The notes beneath the pieces were generated by a model. That model was not told the DNA's origin, did no database searches, and worked only from the letters and a program-made list of their open reading frames with translations. A stretch of DNA of 64,000 bases, from the NCBI GenBank assembly GCA_006176705.1, contig QRFJ01000483.1, positions 586,795-650,794 of the forward strand, in the 5' to 3' direction. Below are positions 57,101-63,667 of this stretch, piece after piece. Within the stretch, counting starts at the first letter, position 1. Each line of letters opens with the position of its first letter. This stretch comes from Cocos nucifera (taxonomy: Eukaryota; Streptophyta; Magnoliopsida; Arecales; Arecaceae). Both the position numbers and the translations under genes were made by a program.

Positions 57101-58871
57101 TGAGCAAGTAGGTCGATAAAGCTCTTTGGAATCTTCTTTGATGAAGGCTTTTGAGCTTTTGAGCTTGTCTTCTTACTGAAATGAATCTCTTGATTTGATG
57201 TTTCTTGGAGTTGGGAGTTGAATGCTCTCTATTCAAGGCTTTTTGGACACTTTCTCTTGACTTTTTGATCTCTCAATGATTAATCTGTCATCTCACTTCC
57301 TCCAGGTGTTTTCTAGCTTATTCCCCACATTTGGTAGGCTAGAGAAGGGCATTTGACCGTTAGAAAAGTGAAAATAGCCATTTGAATTATTTCTGCATAG
57401 TCCTGACCATTCTGCAGAAACTAGCCATTGGGGCTCGAGTCGAATCTCAAGTCGACTCGAGCCTCAGCTCGAGATCTTTTACTCTGCTCGTTCCTCTGCT
57501 CGAGATTTTTTACTCTGCTTGATCCTCAGCTCGTGGACCTCGAGTCGACTCGAGCCTCCGCTCGAGATCATTTCAACTTTTATCCCGAAAATCATGTCCT
57601 CTGTATTTTTCCTACGACTTCGACTCGTAAATCTCGAGTCAACTCGAACCTCCACTCGAGACCCTCCGAACTTCATCCTAAAAATTCTGTTCTCTGTATT
57701 TTCCTGCGACTTCAGCTCAAGAACATCGAGTCGACTCGAGCCTCCGCTCGAGACCATGCCATCTGAAACATCTGCGTGCCAGTTTTGTATCAGCTCGAGC
57801 TGAATAAGGAGTCGACTCGAAGGCTTTTTATGCTAAAAAATTATAACTAGCCCAAATATTTCTCTTCAATTTTAGATTTGAGATGTCCCTTTCAAGCCTT
57901 GCTTTAGATGTTATTCATGCCTCAAAAGCCTTCAATATTTCCACAATGATCCTTAAATGCACTTTTTAGAGATTTTTCATTTGATACTCTACAATTCATC
58001 TTGAAACATGATCTCAGCCAATTCATTAGTCCAAACAATATACTCAAATGTTTTGTTCATCCTCAAAATCAATCCTTGGGGTTAACACACACCCTAGTAT
58101 GCTTCTTCCAAATCCATAGAGTTGGCATTGTCAGGGTCTTGCCTGATCACATCACCAAACATATAGGTATATGTAATATGCTTCAGTTAGAAATAAATAA
58201 ATAAATAAAATAATGATTATTATCCACTTACATCATCAGTGCCACGAACCTTTGGAGGAGCAAATTTGGAATGATAAGTCCTTCCACTAGTTGGATGAAT
58301 CCAGCGACCAGTAATTCTTTCTTCTAGGATGGCATCATCAATTGCAAAGTTGAGCACCTTGTCAATTTTGGTGCCCTGCTTTGCCAGCATCTCATCAAGC
58401 TGCATGCAGATTTTGTCAAAAATTGACAAAAAAGTCACCAGGCAAAACTTAGAGTCCATAAAAAGCATTAGAAATTATATTACACTCATCATCCAGCTAG
58501 GACAAAATTTTAACCTTCTGTGCCTGGACAACAGTCCTTGGGAACCCATCAAGAATGAAGCCCTTTTGGCATGATGGTTTCTTCATGGCTTCATCAATTA
58601 TTCCAACAACCAAGTCATCAGAGACAAGTTCTCCCTGGAGAGAAAAGAGCAAAACAAACAGAGAATTGTAAAAACATACTTTCTATCTTCTATTATTACC
58701 CTTATTCATTATTACTCAATGGTACCTTATCCATGGCCTCTTTAGCTTTGAGCCCAAGAGGGTTCTTGGCAGCAACAGCAGCCCTCAACATATCGCCTGT
58801 GGCCAAATGGCATAAGCAATATTCATCCTTAATTATTGGTGACTGGGTCCCCTTACCAGATCCTGGTGGAC
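42870..58871 (-). CDS. ADK: adenylate kinase, exons 2-6 (exon 1 outside or not found)
   Basis: Five exons join in frame to 206 residues of a plant cytosolic/mitochondrial-type adenylate kinase (ATP + AMP = 2 ADP). The order is exon 2 58871-58726 (P-loop PPGSGKGT; TGDMLRAAVAAKN), exon 3 58634-58515 (FILDGFPRT), exon 4 58399-58232 (RITGRWIHPTSGRTY, the LID), exon 5 46965-46876 (VTGEPLIQRKDDT) and exon 6 42968-42870 (ending EVQKALS, TGA). All splice sites are GT-AG and no stop or shift interrupts it. The family is about 240 residues, so about 35 N-terminal residues in exon 1 are missing. Exon 2 starts in codon phase 1. Intron 4 contains Sirevirus F, and DNA upstream of exon 2 runs into a MULE. 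Confidence 0.93.
43668..43723. repeat. (AT)n microsatellite
   Basis: About 28 uninterrupted AT units in ADK intron 5. Confidence 0.95.
44005..44077 (+). repeat. compound (GT)n(GA)n microsatellite
   Basis: About 23 GT units followed directly by about 13 GA units. Open frames through it are low-complexity artefacts. Confidence 0.95.
44195..44740. mobile_element. possible small DNA-transposon remnant rich in CCGGTT motifs
   Basis: Both ends are dense in ACCGG/CCGGT words: AAACCGGACAAGATT and GGCCGGTTCAATTGGTTGAA on the left, TTGGTTGAACCGGTTGAAC and ATGTCCGGTCCAG on the right. The right end reverse-complemented roughly resembles the left, as in hAT-like miniature elements. No clean terminal repeat or target duplication could be fixed, so this is tentative. 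Confidence 0.3.
45130..45175. repeat. (AT)n microsatellite, left of fold-back element
   Basis: About 23 AT units ending at the left arm of the fold-back element. Confidence 0.93.
45176..46017. mobile_element. fold-back/MITE-like element with A-rich left and T-rich right halves
   Basis: CGATCGGATCTCTGACC then ATTGGATCAGTGCGCAT (45188-45220) is imperfectly the reverse complement of 45944-45979 (ATGCACACTGATCAAATGAT, then CGAGGATCCAATCAG). Inside, A-rich text with AATTCAGAAAAA and TCTGAACCT on the left mirrors T-rich text with AGGTTCAG and TTTCTGAAA on the right. The whole element can fold on itself. It has no ORF of interest. Flanking TA repeats fit a TA target. Confidence 0.6.
46018..46038. 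repeat. (AT)n microsatellite, right of fold-back element
   Basis: About ten AT units beginning at the right limit of the fold-back element. Confidence 0.85.
46876..46965 (-). CDS. ADK: ADK exon 5
   Basis: Thirty codons: VTGEPLIQRKDDTAEVLKSR then LEAFHRQTEP. The acceptor TTCTTGAAG and donor GTATGC fit. It joins exon 4 (ending GTDD) in phase 0, completing the LID-CORE region. Confidence 0.94.
47507..47511. repeat. target-site duplication of F (left, CACAC)
   Basis: CACAC precedes the LTR and recurs exactly at 58088-58092. Confidence 0.85.
47512..49069 (-). repeat. 3' LTR of Sirevirus F
   Basis: 1558 bp. It contains XhoI-SalI-XhoI-like palindromes CTCGAGTCGACTCGAG (48600-48615, 48694-48709) and the shared Sirevirus promoter module (about 47697-47745, reversed). 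A segment of about 76-91 bp is present three times at 48257-48500 but once in the 5' LTR. Confidence 0.93.
48257..48500 (-). repeat. triplicated segment within 3' LTR of F
   Basis: Units containing GCCGTTTGAACCATTTCTGT and GTTCTGACCATTCT start near 48259, 48335 and 48426. The 5' LTR has one copy (about 57365-57440), which accounts for most of the 100-bp LTR length difference. Confidence 0.88.
49070..49090 (-). other. polypurine tract of Sirevirus F
   Basis: On the minus strand AAAAAAAGGGAAGAT abuts the 3' LTR start TGTTAACC. A second A/G tract, ACAAAAAGGAG, lies about 500 bases upstream (plus 49585-49600). Confidence 0.7.
49874..51649 (-). pseudogene. extra sense ORF region downstream of pol in Sirevirus F
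   Basis: Four overlapping or adjacent frames read in the pol direction. 51649-50996 has MTIRDALGILRFGEQRAPLP, a Pro-rich stretch and then NISMYPKLVREFYKNLKRGF. 51029-50676 has VLHHIIGGIFILKLDRHDF and ELCMMYLMVQGTQINLLGI. 50593-50276 has MERLADMISTRVSRDIQGL plus a heptad-like helix to LTILEQREH. 50188-49874 is Pro/Ser/Arg-rich and ends in EIPSDDE. Together they look like one decayed protein of about 550-600 residues. The YPKLVREFY block resembles the domain named putative plant transposon protein (from memory). It sits where Sireviruses carry an env-like ORF, but I see no convincing signal peptide or membrane segment. Function unknown. Confidence 0.6.
51879..52684 (-). pseudogene. Sirevirus F RT end and RNase H
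   Basis: Continues pol after a frame break near 52660. FGMESSRPIGTPMSTSGKLD, LYRGMIGSLLYLTASRSNIV and GYSDADFAGCKLYRKSISDT (~52330) are the standard copia RT tail and RNase H start. After another break near 52170 come IRCDNTSAINLTKNLIQHSR and SKHIEIRHHF, ending FTKPLSEERF and a stop at 51879-51881. The RNase H catalytic D in GYSDADF and the CDNTSAI block are retained. Confidence 0.88.
52638..54945 (-). pseudogene. Sirevirus F protease, integrase and reverse transcriptase
   Basis: A reading frame of more than 740 codons on the minus strand, the longest in the window. The protease site FWYLDSGCSRHMTGD lies at about 54925-54875, and VLLVDELKHNLLSISQFCDK follows. Integrase has LWHRRLGHVSMDLLSKL (~54520), CDACQFGKQ (~54395), HMDLFGFTRTTS, CSDHGIKFENQHFENF (~54125) and an N-x-V-V-E-K-N-H block at the Glu position. 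RT has GVKWVYKNKLDE (~53270), ARLVAKGYNQKEGIDF, YQIDVKSTFLNGYI, LYGLKQVPHAWYE and YMDDIIFDTNE (~52810). It ends with a shift near 52660. Nearly intact for these domains. Confidence 0.92.
55150..56558 (-). pseudogene. Sirevirus F gag (several stops)
   Basis: On the minus strand ATG at 56558 reads MSTSLVEG followed by TAA. It continues in frame with SLFNGTNYTY and a TGA at the Trp position, then IYIQALDYQLWRVIIKGPYT, NVLYCALDPNEFNRISTCAS, KKIWDRLEVTHEDTN and another stop. HKYELFKMKSNESIFEMFTR and LEEFLGSLMTHELNMRQNME follow. The Lys-rich region precedes the knuckle CLECKKPGYFRMDC (~55655), FDELQDAFSELMTEYRK (~55470) and a coiled-coil-like end. The second knuckle is decayed (CYCYGKIGHKSYA, ~55110). 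The order is the same as in A and E. Confidence 0.83.
56616..56627 (-). other. primer-binding site of Sirevirus F
   Basis: Plus GCTCTGATACCA, which is TGGTATCAGAGC on the minus strand, two bases from the 5' LTR. It is the canonical initiator-Met-type site. Confidence 0.87.
56630..58087 (-). repeat. 5' LTR of Sirevirus F
   Basis: The 1458-bp partner of 47512-49069. The palindrome CTCGAGTCGACTCGAG at 57539-57554 and related TCGAGTCGACTCGAG sequence near 57727 are conserved. The promoter module with TATA lies at about 56817-56860 (reverse orientation on the plus strand). Confidence 0.93.
58088..58092. repeat. target-site duplication of F (right, CACAC)
   Basis: Identical to 47507-47511. Confidence 0.85.
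58232..58399 (-). CDS. ADK: ADK exon 4
   Basis: Fifty-six codons from LDEMLAKQGTKIDKVLNFAI, then DDAILEERITGRWIHPTSGR and TYHSKFAPPKVRGTDD. Acceptor GCATGCAG, donor GTAAGTGG. It contains most of the nucleotide-binding LID. Confidence 0.95.
58515..58634 (-). CDS. ADK: ADK exon 3
   Basis: Forty codons, GELVSDDLVVGIIDEAMKKP then SCQKGFILDGFPRTVVQAQK. Acceptor CTCTCCAG, donor GTTAAAA. FILDGFPRT is the signature of adenylate kinases. Confidence 0.95.
58726..58871 (-). CDS. ADK: ADK exon 2 (P-loop exon)
   Basis: Begins with the last two bases of a Gly codon, then PPGSGKGTQSPIIKDEYCLC, HLATGDMLRAAVAAKNPLGL and KAKEAMDK. Acceptor ACATGACAG, donor GTACCATTG. The P-loop binds ATP phosphates. Confidence 0.95.
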
Positions 58872-59930
58872 CTGTCATGTAAGCATCCCATGAAAGTTAA
58901 GAAAGAAATGTATCTCTGGATGTATGCAACCCTTCTTCCTGATCCATCCAGAGCTGACCAGAGACGAGGACAAGTGATGAAACAAGAACAAAGTCTACAA
59001 CTACATACATAAGGGTGCATTTGGGAACAATGAGACCTTGATCTGATTATATGACATGGCATATGCAAGCCAAAAAAAAAAAAGGATCTTGTGATTTATA
59101 TGATACGGCATATGAACGATGGTAAAACTCAAACGGAAGAAAGATCCTAATATATTGTGAGAATAGGATTTGCAGAGATTATTAGTGGCACAAGATGTTA
59201 GCCCACAGTAGGAATAAATCATGAAGAATGACAAAGTGGACCGCAAATAATAGTCAATAGTTTTGCTGGCTAGAGCAGGTGCTGCCACACATCTGATGCA
59301 GCAACTTCATAGCTGCCAGGGCAACTTATTCCAACCTGCTCAATTGCCACCCAACATTCTCATACATCCGGTAGAACTACGCCGGTAGCTTCTATCACTG
59401 AATTTTTTATGCTGAAAGGTGATCACCTATGCATCTATTGGGAGCATGTCTAGTTTTGAAGGGGAAATACTGGAACCACTTTTAATTGCTTATAGAGGTC
59501 AGATAAAAATGTTAAGGAACTAAATCTCTTATTTTGGTGGAATTTCCTTTATGAAGGTATTTTAATTCTCCACAGGAATATGTCTGAAAATCAGTTTCCT
59601 CTTCTGCCAGTCTAATGGTCAATTAAATGTAAGTGCCGTATGACCCAGGAAATTAATGAAATTTCCTCAAAATCTTTCCCGAATATTCAGGCAATCATTT
59701 TAAGCTTCAAAAGCGCATCACTCAACAAATTCATTTAAAGCTTTTAAAGCTCGATCTTGCTGTATGATACAATGATGTAAAAAGAGACGAGGAAAAGCTT
59801 TAAAAAAATTTAAAAGAAAAAAACATCGTACAACTCCAAAAAATTTATCAAAAAATCAAACTACTCATAGCACCCAGAAAGAAAAAAAGACACCCATTTT
59901 TTTAAAAAAAAATTCTAAGAAAAAAATGCC
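58872..59930 (-). other. probable start of ADK intron 1, no exon 1 seen
   Basis: I scanned the minus strand for the ~35 N-terminal ADK residues (an exon ending in G before a GT donor) and found none. The sequence is AT-rich, with a short direct repeat, TATATGACATGGCATATG versus TATATGATACGGCATATG (about 59046-59115). Confidence 0.55.
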
Positions 59931-60022
59931 CATTGGCAAATTTACCAAAATAATGTTCTTTTTTAAATTAATTATCAAAATACTGCCCTACCAAAATTAT
60001 TTACAAAAATACTGTCAAAATC

Positions 60023-60049
60023 AAAGTCGCCCTATCAAAGGGCGACTTT
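60023..60049. repeat. perfect hairpin, AAAGTCGCCCT arms
   Basis: AAAGTCGCCCT, 5-base loop, AGGGCGACTTT. The right arm recurs at about 60117-60129 (AAGGGCGACTTTA). Confidence 0.9.
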
Positions 60050-60141
60050 ATGCACTTTTTTGTGCTGACTCAGCAATGTGAAGCTGGTGAGATGGCAAGA
60101 TAAGACCCATCCTTTCAAAGGGCGACTTTAAAAACCCGCCC

Positions 60142-60176
60142 TATGGTAGGGTGGCTCTATGAGTCACCCTACCATA
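60142..60176. repeat. perfect hairpin, TATGGTAGGGTG arms
   Basis: TATGGTAGGGTG, 11-base loop, CACCCTACCATA. Twelve-base perfect arms only 90 bases from the previous hairpin suggest transposon subterminal structure. Confidence 0.9.
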
Positions 60177-60185
60177 AAGCGACTC

Positions 60186-60770
60186 ATGCAAACCCATTAC
60201 TCTCACTCACCCGAAACCCCCTCTCCCACTCATGCCCAACTTAAAAAACCTAAAACCCCACCCGAAACCCTCCCCTCCGTTCTGCTTTCTCCCGAACCCA
60301 CCCCCCTTCCTCTTCCACATCTCTCCCGAACATCCCCCTCTCCCGGCTCCTAGTTCTCCCGAAATCCCCTCCTCTCATTTCTCTCTCCGAACCTCCCTCC
60401 CACCATTCCGTCTTCTTTCTCTCCGGACCCTATCTCTCCCATCTCCCATCTTCTCTCTCCAGAACCCCCCCCCAATCTCCCGTCTCCTTCTCTCCGAGCC
60501 CCCCTTTCTTTCCGTCTCCTTTCTCTCCTGACCCCCCCTCTCCGGCTCCTAAGGACAGAACCCCGACCCCACACTCTCTCGTCTCCTTTCTCTCCGAACA
60601 CCCCCCTCCCGTCTCCTTTCTCTCCGAGCTCTCTCAGTCCCGGCATGATACCCTCCCTCCCTCTCGGTCCGGCATGAGAAACCCCCCCCCACCTCCCTCT
60701 CCCTCTCGGTCCCAACGCGAACCCCCCTCCCCCTTTCTCTCCCTCTCGTCTGCAACGCGCCTTCATCTGT
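60186..60770. repeat. pyrimidine-rich tract of irregular CTCTCC-GAAC-CCCC units
   Basis: About 585 bases almost free of G on the plus strand. They are made of variable units such as CGTCTCCTTTCTCTCC followed by GAACCCCCC or GAGCTCTC. Open frames on both strands exist only because stops need A/T-rich text. It lies between the hairpins and the transposase and may be a 5' leader. Confidence 0.8.
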
Positions 60771-61063
60771 TGTCGGCCCGCCGCCCCCCCAGGCAGAAAG
60801 ATAAACTCATCCCATCCAATTTCAGCTATCTGTTAGTTTAGTGATATACAGTATAGACCATGCAAGATGAGAAGAGTTAATGTGTTTTATCATGCGCTAT
60901 TTAACACCTCTCATATTAATCAAGACGTGCTATTTAAAATATATTTAACTTGTATAAATTCTTAATTTATCATGATACAACTTATATAACTTCTTAATTT
61001 ATATTTATTTATTTTATTTATGATATCACAGCTTATTAGATTGTCCCACTTGCACGTTGGGGA
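60771..61063. other. unassigned AT-rich sequence before the MULE transposase
   Basis: No coding signal or repeat seen. It could contain the promoter, leader or an intron of the transposase gene. Confidence 0.4.
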
Positions 61064-61178
61064 TGGGAAGATCTCCATCTAATGCAGCTCCTATGGTCGA
61101 TGAACCTAGGTATGCTCATGGAGGCACCCCTGTACCGTTGGTGGATCAGCAACAAGGGCAACTGATAGTCCTCAATTA

Positions 61179-61706
61179 ATGGTAGGGACAAAGTCTGCAT
61201 ATCAATATCCACATAACACCACATTTGATGATACGGGGGCCGATCCTAGTCATGTGTCTGCTATCGTAGAGCATGTGGAGCGTGAATCTTACAATGCTTC
61301 ACCAGTTAATCAGCCACATGCATTTGATGATATGAGGACCGGTCCTAGTCATGTGTCAGCTATCGTAGAGCATGTGGAGCGTGAATCTTACAATACTTCA
61401 TCAGTTAATCAACCACATGTAACACATGCCGGACTTGGAGGATTGGAAACTGCAATCACCAATTTTGTAATTTTATTTGAAAATAAAGCCGTTGTTAGTT
61501 ATGATCCTAATCCTACGGATGATGAAGTTGGGGATGATGATGCAGAGTCTGATGGCAGTGATAGTGGGAAGTCTAGTGCAGAAGAGGTTATTCCACCACA
61601 TAAGGCACCCCTTGTTCTTGAATTCGGACTAATTAATGCATCCGACGATGATGAGGCCGCATCCCATGGAGCATTACCAGAACATCCATTCTTTTGGTGG
61701 GAATGA
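61179..61706 (+). pseudogene. N-terminal acidic part of MULE transposase
   Basis: Open frame of 175 codons with a 33-residue tandem duplication (FDDTGADPSHVSAIVEHVER... from 61223, repeated from 61322), then an acidic Asp/Glu/Ser stretch (DDEVGDDDAESDGSDSGKSS) and PEHPFFWWE. The next similarity continues in another frame as ELKKRNDIQVKE at about 61710, so a shift near 61700 separates it from the DNA-binding part. A short in-frame start also exists upstream at 61064 (MGRSPSNAAPMVDEPRYAHG). The true start is uncertain. Confidence 0.65.
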
Positions 61707-62434
61707 GGAGTTAAAGAAAAGGAATGATATTCAGGTCAAAGGAGGAAATCCAACATGTCGTGAAACAATATGCCATTCGCACCCACCGTCCATTTAAAGT
61801 CATCGAGACAGATAAAATTAAATGGAGCATCGTCTGTAAATAGTCAGAGAGTTGCATCTGGCATCTTCAGGCATATCGTCGAACCAAGACACAGCGATGG
61901 AAGATTACGGTATATAAAGGGCCACATACATGCTTGAATGTAGATATGATGCGAGATCATCCACAGCTTGATGCATGTATGATTGCCGATATCATTAGAG
62001 GATCATCTATATCCATATCAGCCTGTCAGGCTTATGTACGTGATACATGGCAATGCGAGGCATCTGACAGGAAGACATGGATAACTAAACAACTTATTAT
62101 TGATGAGTTGTTTAGAGATTGGTTCAAGTCCTATAACACATTGGGTCTTTGGCTAGCTACAGTCTATCATGCCAACGAGGGAACTGTGGTAGATTTTTGT
62201 AAATTTCTTTCAACAGATCCGAATATCGAGGTGTTCCATCGAGTTTTTTGGGCATTTGAACCATGCATTCAAGGCTTTCAGTTCTGTCATCCACTGATTA
62301 GTATTGATGCAATGCATATGTACAGACGATATAAGGATACACTGATGATAGTTGTGGGAAGGGAAGAAAATGGGAATATCTATCCTCTGGCATTTGCCAT
62401 TTGTGAAGGTGAGAACCGTAGTAGCTGGTCGTAG
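61707..62434 (+). pseudogene. MULE transposase DNA-binding and catalytic regions
   Basis: Reading from about 61720: HVVKQYAIRTHRPFKVIE, KIKWSIVCK then TAG near 61840, then CIWHLQAYRRTKTQRWKITV and YKGPHTCLNVDMMRDHPQLD. The open part 61934-62434 has IADIIRGSSISISACQAYVR, AVYHANEG, FWAFEPCIQGFQFCHPLISI, then DAMHMYRRYKDTLMIVVGRE (first catalytic Asp in the SIDAMHM block) and IYPLAFAICEGENRSSW. A stop at 62432 replaces a Trp-like position. This is the MuDR/FAR1-type transposase core, which would cut and move the element. Confidence 0.85.
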
Positions 62435-63205
62435 TTTTTATGACGTTTGCACTACTATTTAGCACGTGATCGAATGGGGATCAACATAGTCTCGAATCGG
62501 CATAAAAGAATATTAGCTGCTGTTTCAAATGTGTCTGTTGGGTAGACAGCGCCATATGGGTTTCACAGATTATGCCTAAGACATGTAGAGGCAAACCTAA
62601 ATAGTCGATTCCATGATGCGATATTTTTGACTTATTTTGATCAAACTGAAAAGCAAAATCAGCCTTGAAAGTGCGACCGCAGCATGCAACACATTGAGAA
62701 AACATGGCCCAATTGCTTCCAATATCTCCAAAGAAGTCCACTTGATGATCTAAGTAAATAATCGCTAGCGCATGACATGAGTGGATGCAAATATGGAATA
62801 ATGAATATCAGTCTATCCGAAAGCTTCAATAAGATATTGAAGAGGGCGCGCTCATTACCAATTACCGCACTTGTCCGTCTTTCCTTTGAACGCTTATCGA
62901 AGTGGTTTAACATGTGACGTGCAATGGCAACACAAAGGAGGGAGGCTGGTAGGATGTTCACTAATAAAATTACACGTAAATTAAATGAACGCCACCTAAA
63001 GTCTAGGAACCATGATGTGATTAAGTATAATAATCAATCGGGTTTGTATGAGATTCGGTTGAGACGCAGACATTATAGCCCTGATGAACCTTATTATACA
63101 CAAACAGTCGACTTAGGGACGACATACACATGTCGAAAGTGGCAGTTACTACATTACCCATGCTTTCATTTGTTCGTTGTTTGTGCTAGTGAGAATCTAG
63201 ATTGA
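62435..63205 (+). pseudogene. MULE transposase C-terminal half with SWIM zinc finger
   Basis: Broken pieces: LARDRMGINIVSNRHKRILA (~62460), YGFHRLCLRHVEANLNSRFH (~62550), NISLSESFNKILKRARSLPI (~62806) and TALVRLSFERLSKWF. The last open part (62924-63205) has a basic region, GLYEIRLRRR, and a SWIM-like TCRKWQLLHYPCFHLFVVC (~63129). The usual first Cys-x-Cys is reduced to one Cys. LSESFNK contains the expected catalytic Glu region. At least four stops. Confidence 0.83.
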
Positions 63206-63229
63206 AAATAATTTATTGATGATGGTTAT

Positions 63230-63470
63230 ACTATTGCCCATTATGAGTAGTCATATGCACTTACTTTCTACCCTCCAGAGAGTCCTCATTATTGCATGGA
63301 GTGCACCTAAACTCATACTGAATCCATTCAAAAGACGACTTGGCAAGGGGCAACCGCGGTCGAGGAGGATCCAAAATGATATGGACGCAATGAAGAGCCA
63401 AAATATGGTTCGTTGTGGATTGTGCAAGCAGATAGGACACAACTGACGTAGATGCCCCCAACGGCGTTGA
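63230..63470 (+). pseudogene. transposase tail with small zinc knuckle
   Basis: YPPESPHYCMECT-type and RPFKRRLGKGQPRSRRIQND text is followed by MVRCGLCKQIGHN (63408-63446), then stop and RRCPQR in frame. A CxxCxxxGHNxxxC knuckle at the C terminus is common in MULE transposases. The frames are broken. Confidence 0.6.
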
Positions 63471-63667
63471 TTTATCTTTTTTTTTTATGTGACTTGTAGA
63501 CTTTCTTTATGTAAATATTGTATTTTATTTACTATTTTGGTTATGTAATCATATCGTGTAAATGTTAGAAGATATTAGTGAAATAAATCTTTGGTGTTTT
63601 TTTCATGCCCCTCGAATTTTCTGATGATTAATAAATCTGTTAAATTTATAGGACCGATAGATACAAT
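63471..63667 (+). other. spacer between transposase and plant-mobile-domain frame
   Basis: AT-rich, with AAATAAATC near 63580 that could be a poly(A) signal of the transposase transcript. No coding signal. Confidence 0.4.

Larger units (their letters stand above)
47512..58087 (-). mobile_element. complete Sirevirus-type element F in ADK intron 4
   Basis: LTRs lie at 47512-49069 (3') and 56630-58087 (5'), with target duplication CACAC. On the minus strand: primer site, gag, protease, integrase, RT, RNase H, an extra ORF region of about 1.8 kb, A/G tracts and the 3' LTR. LTR ends are TGTTAACC ... GGCAATA, so the 3' terminus is TA rather than CA in both LTRs. It lies in the same orientation as ADK. 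Coding is broken by a handful of stops and shifts, but it is the best-preserved Sirevirus here. Confidence 0.93.
46966..58231 (-). other. ADK intron 4, expanded by Sirevirus F
   Basis: An 11.3-kb intron (donor GTAAGTGG, acceptor CTTGAAG), of which 47512-58087 is one retrotransposon. Without F and one target copy it would be about 0.7 kb. The remaining intron sequence (46966-47506, 58093-58231) shows no gene. Confidence 0.88.

Noticed and set aside
57428..57803. Overlapping frames on both strands at 57428-57803
   Set aside because: They arise from repeated TCGAGTCGACTCGAG palindromes in the LTR of F.
60350..60766. Minus-strand frame of 138 codons rich in Gly/Arg/Glu
   Set aside because: Reverse complement of the pyrimidine-rich tract. 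No conserved motif.
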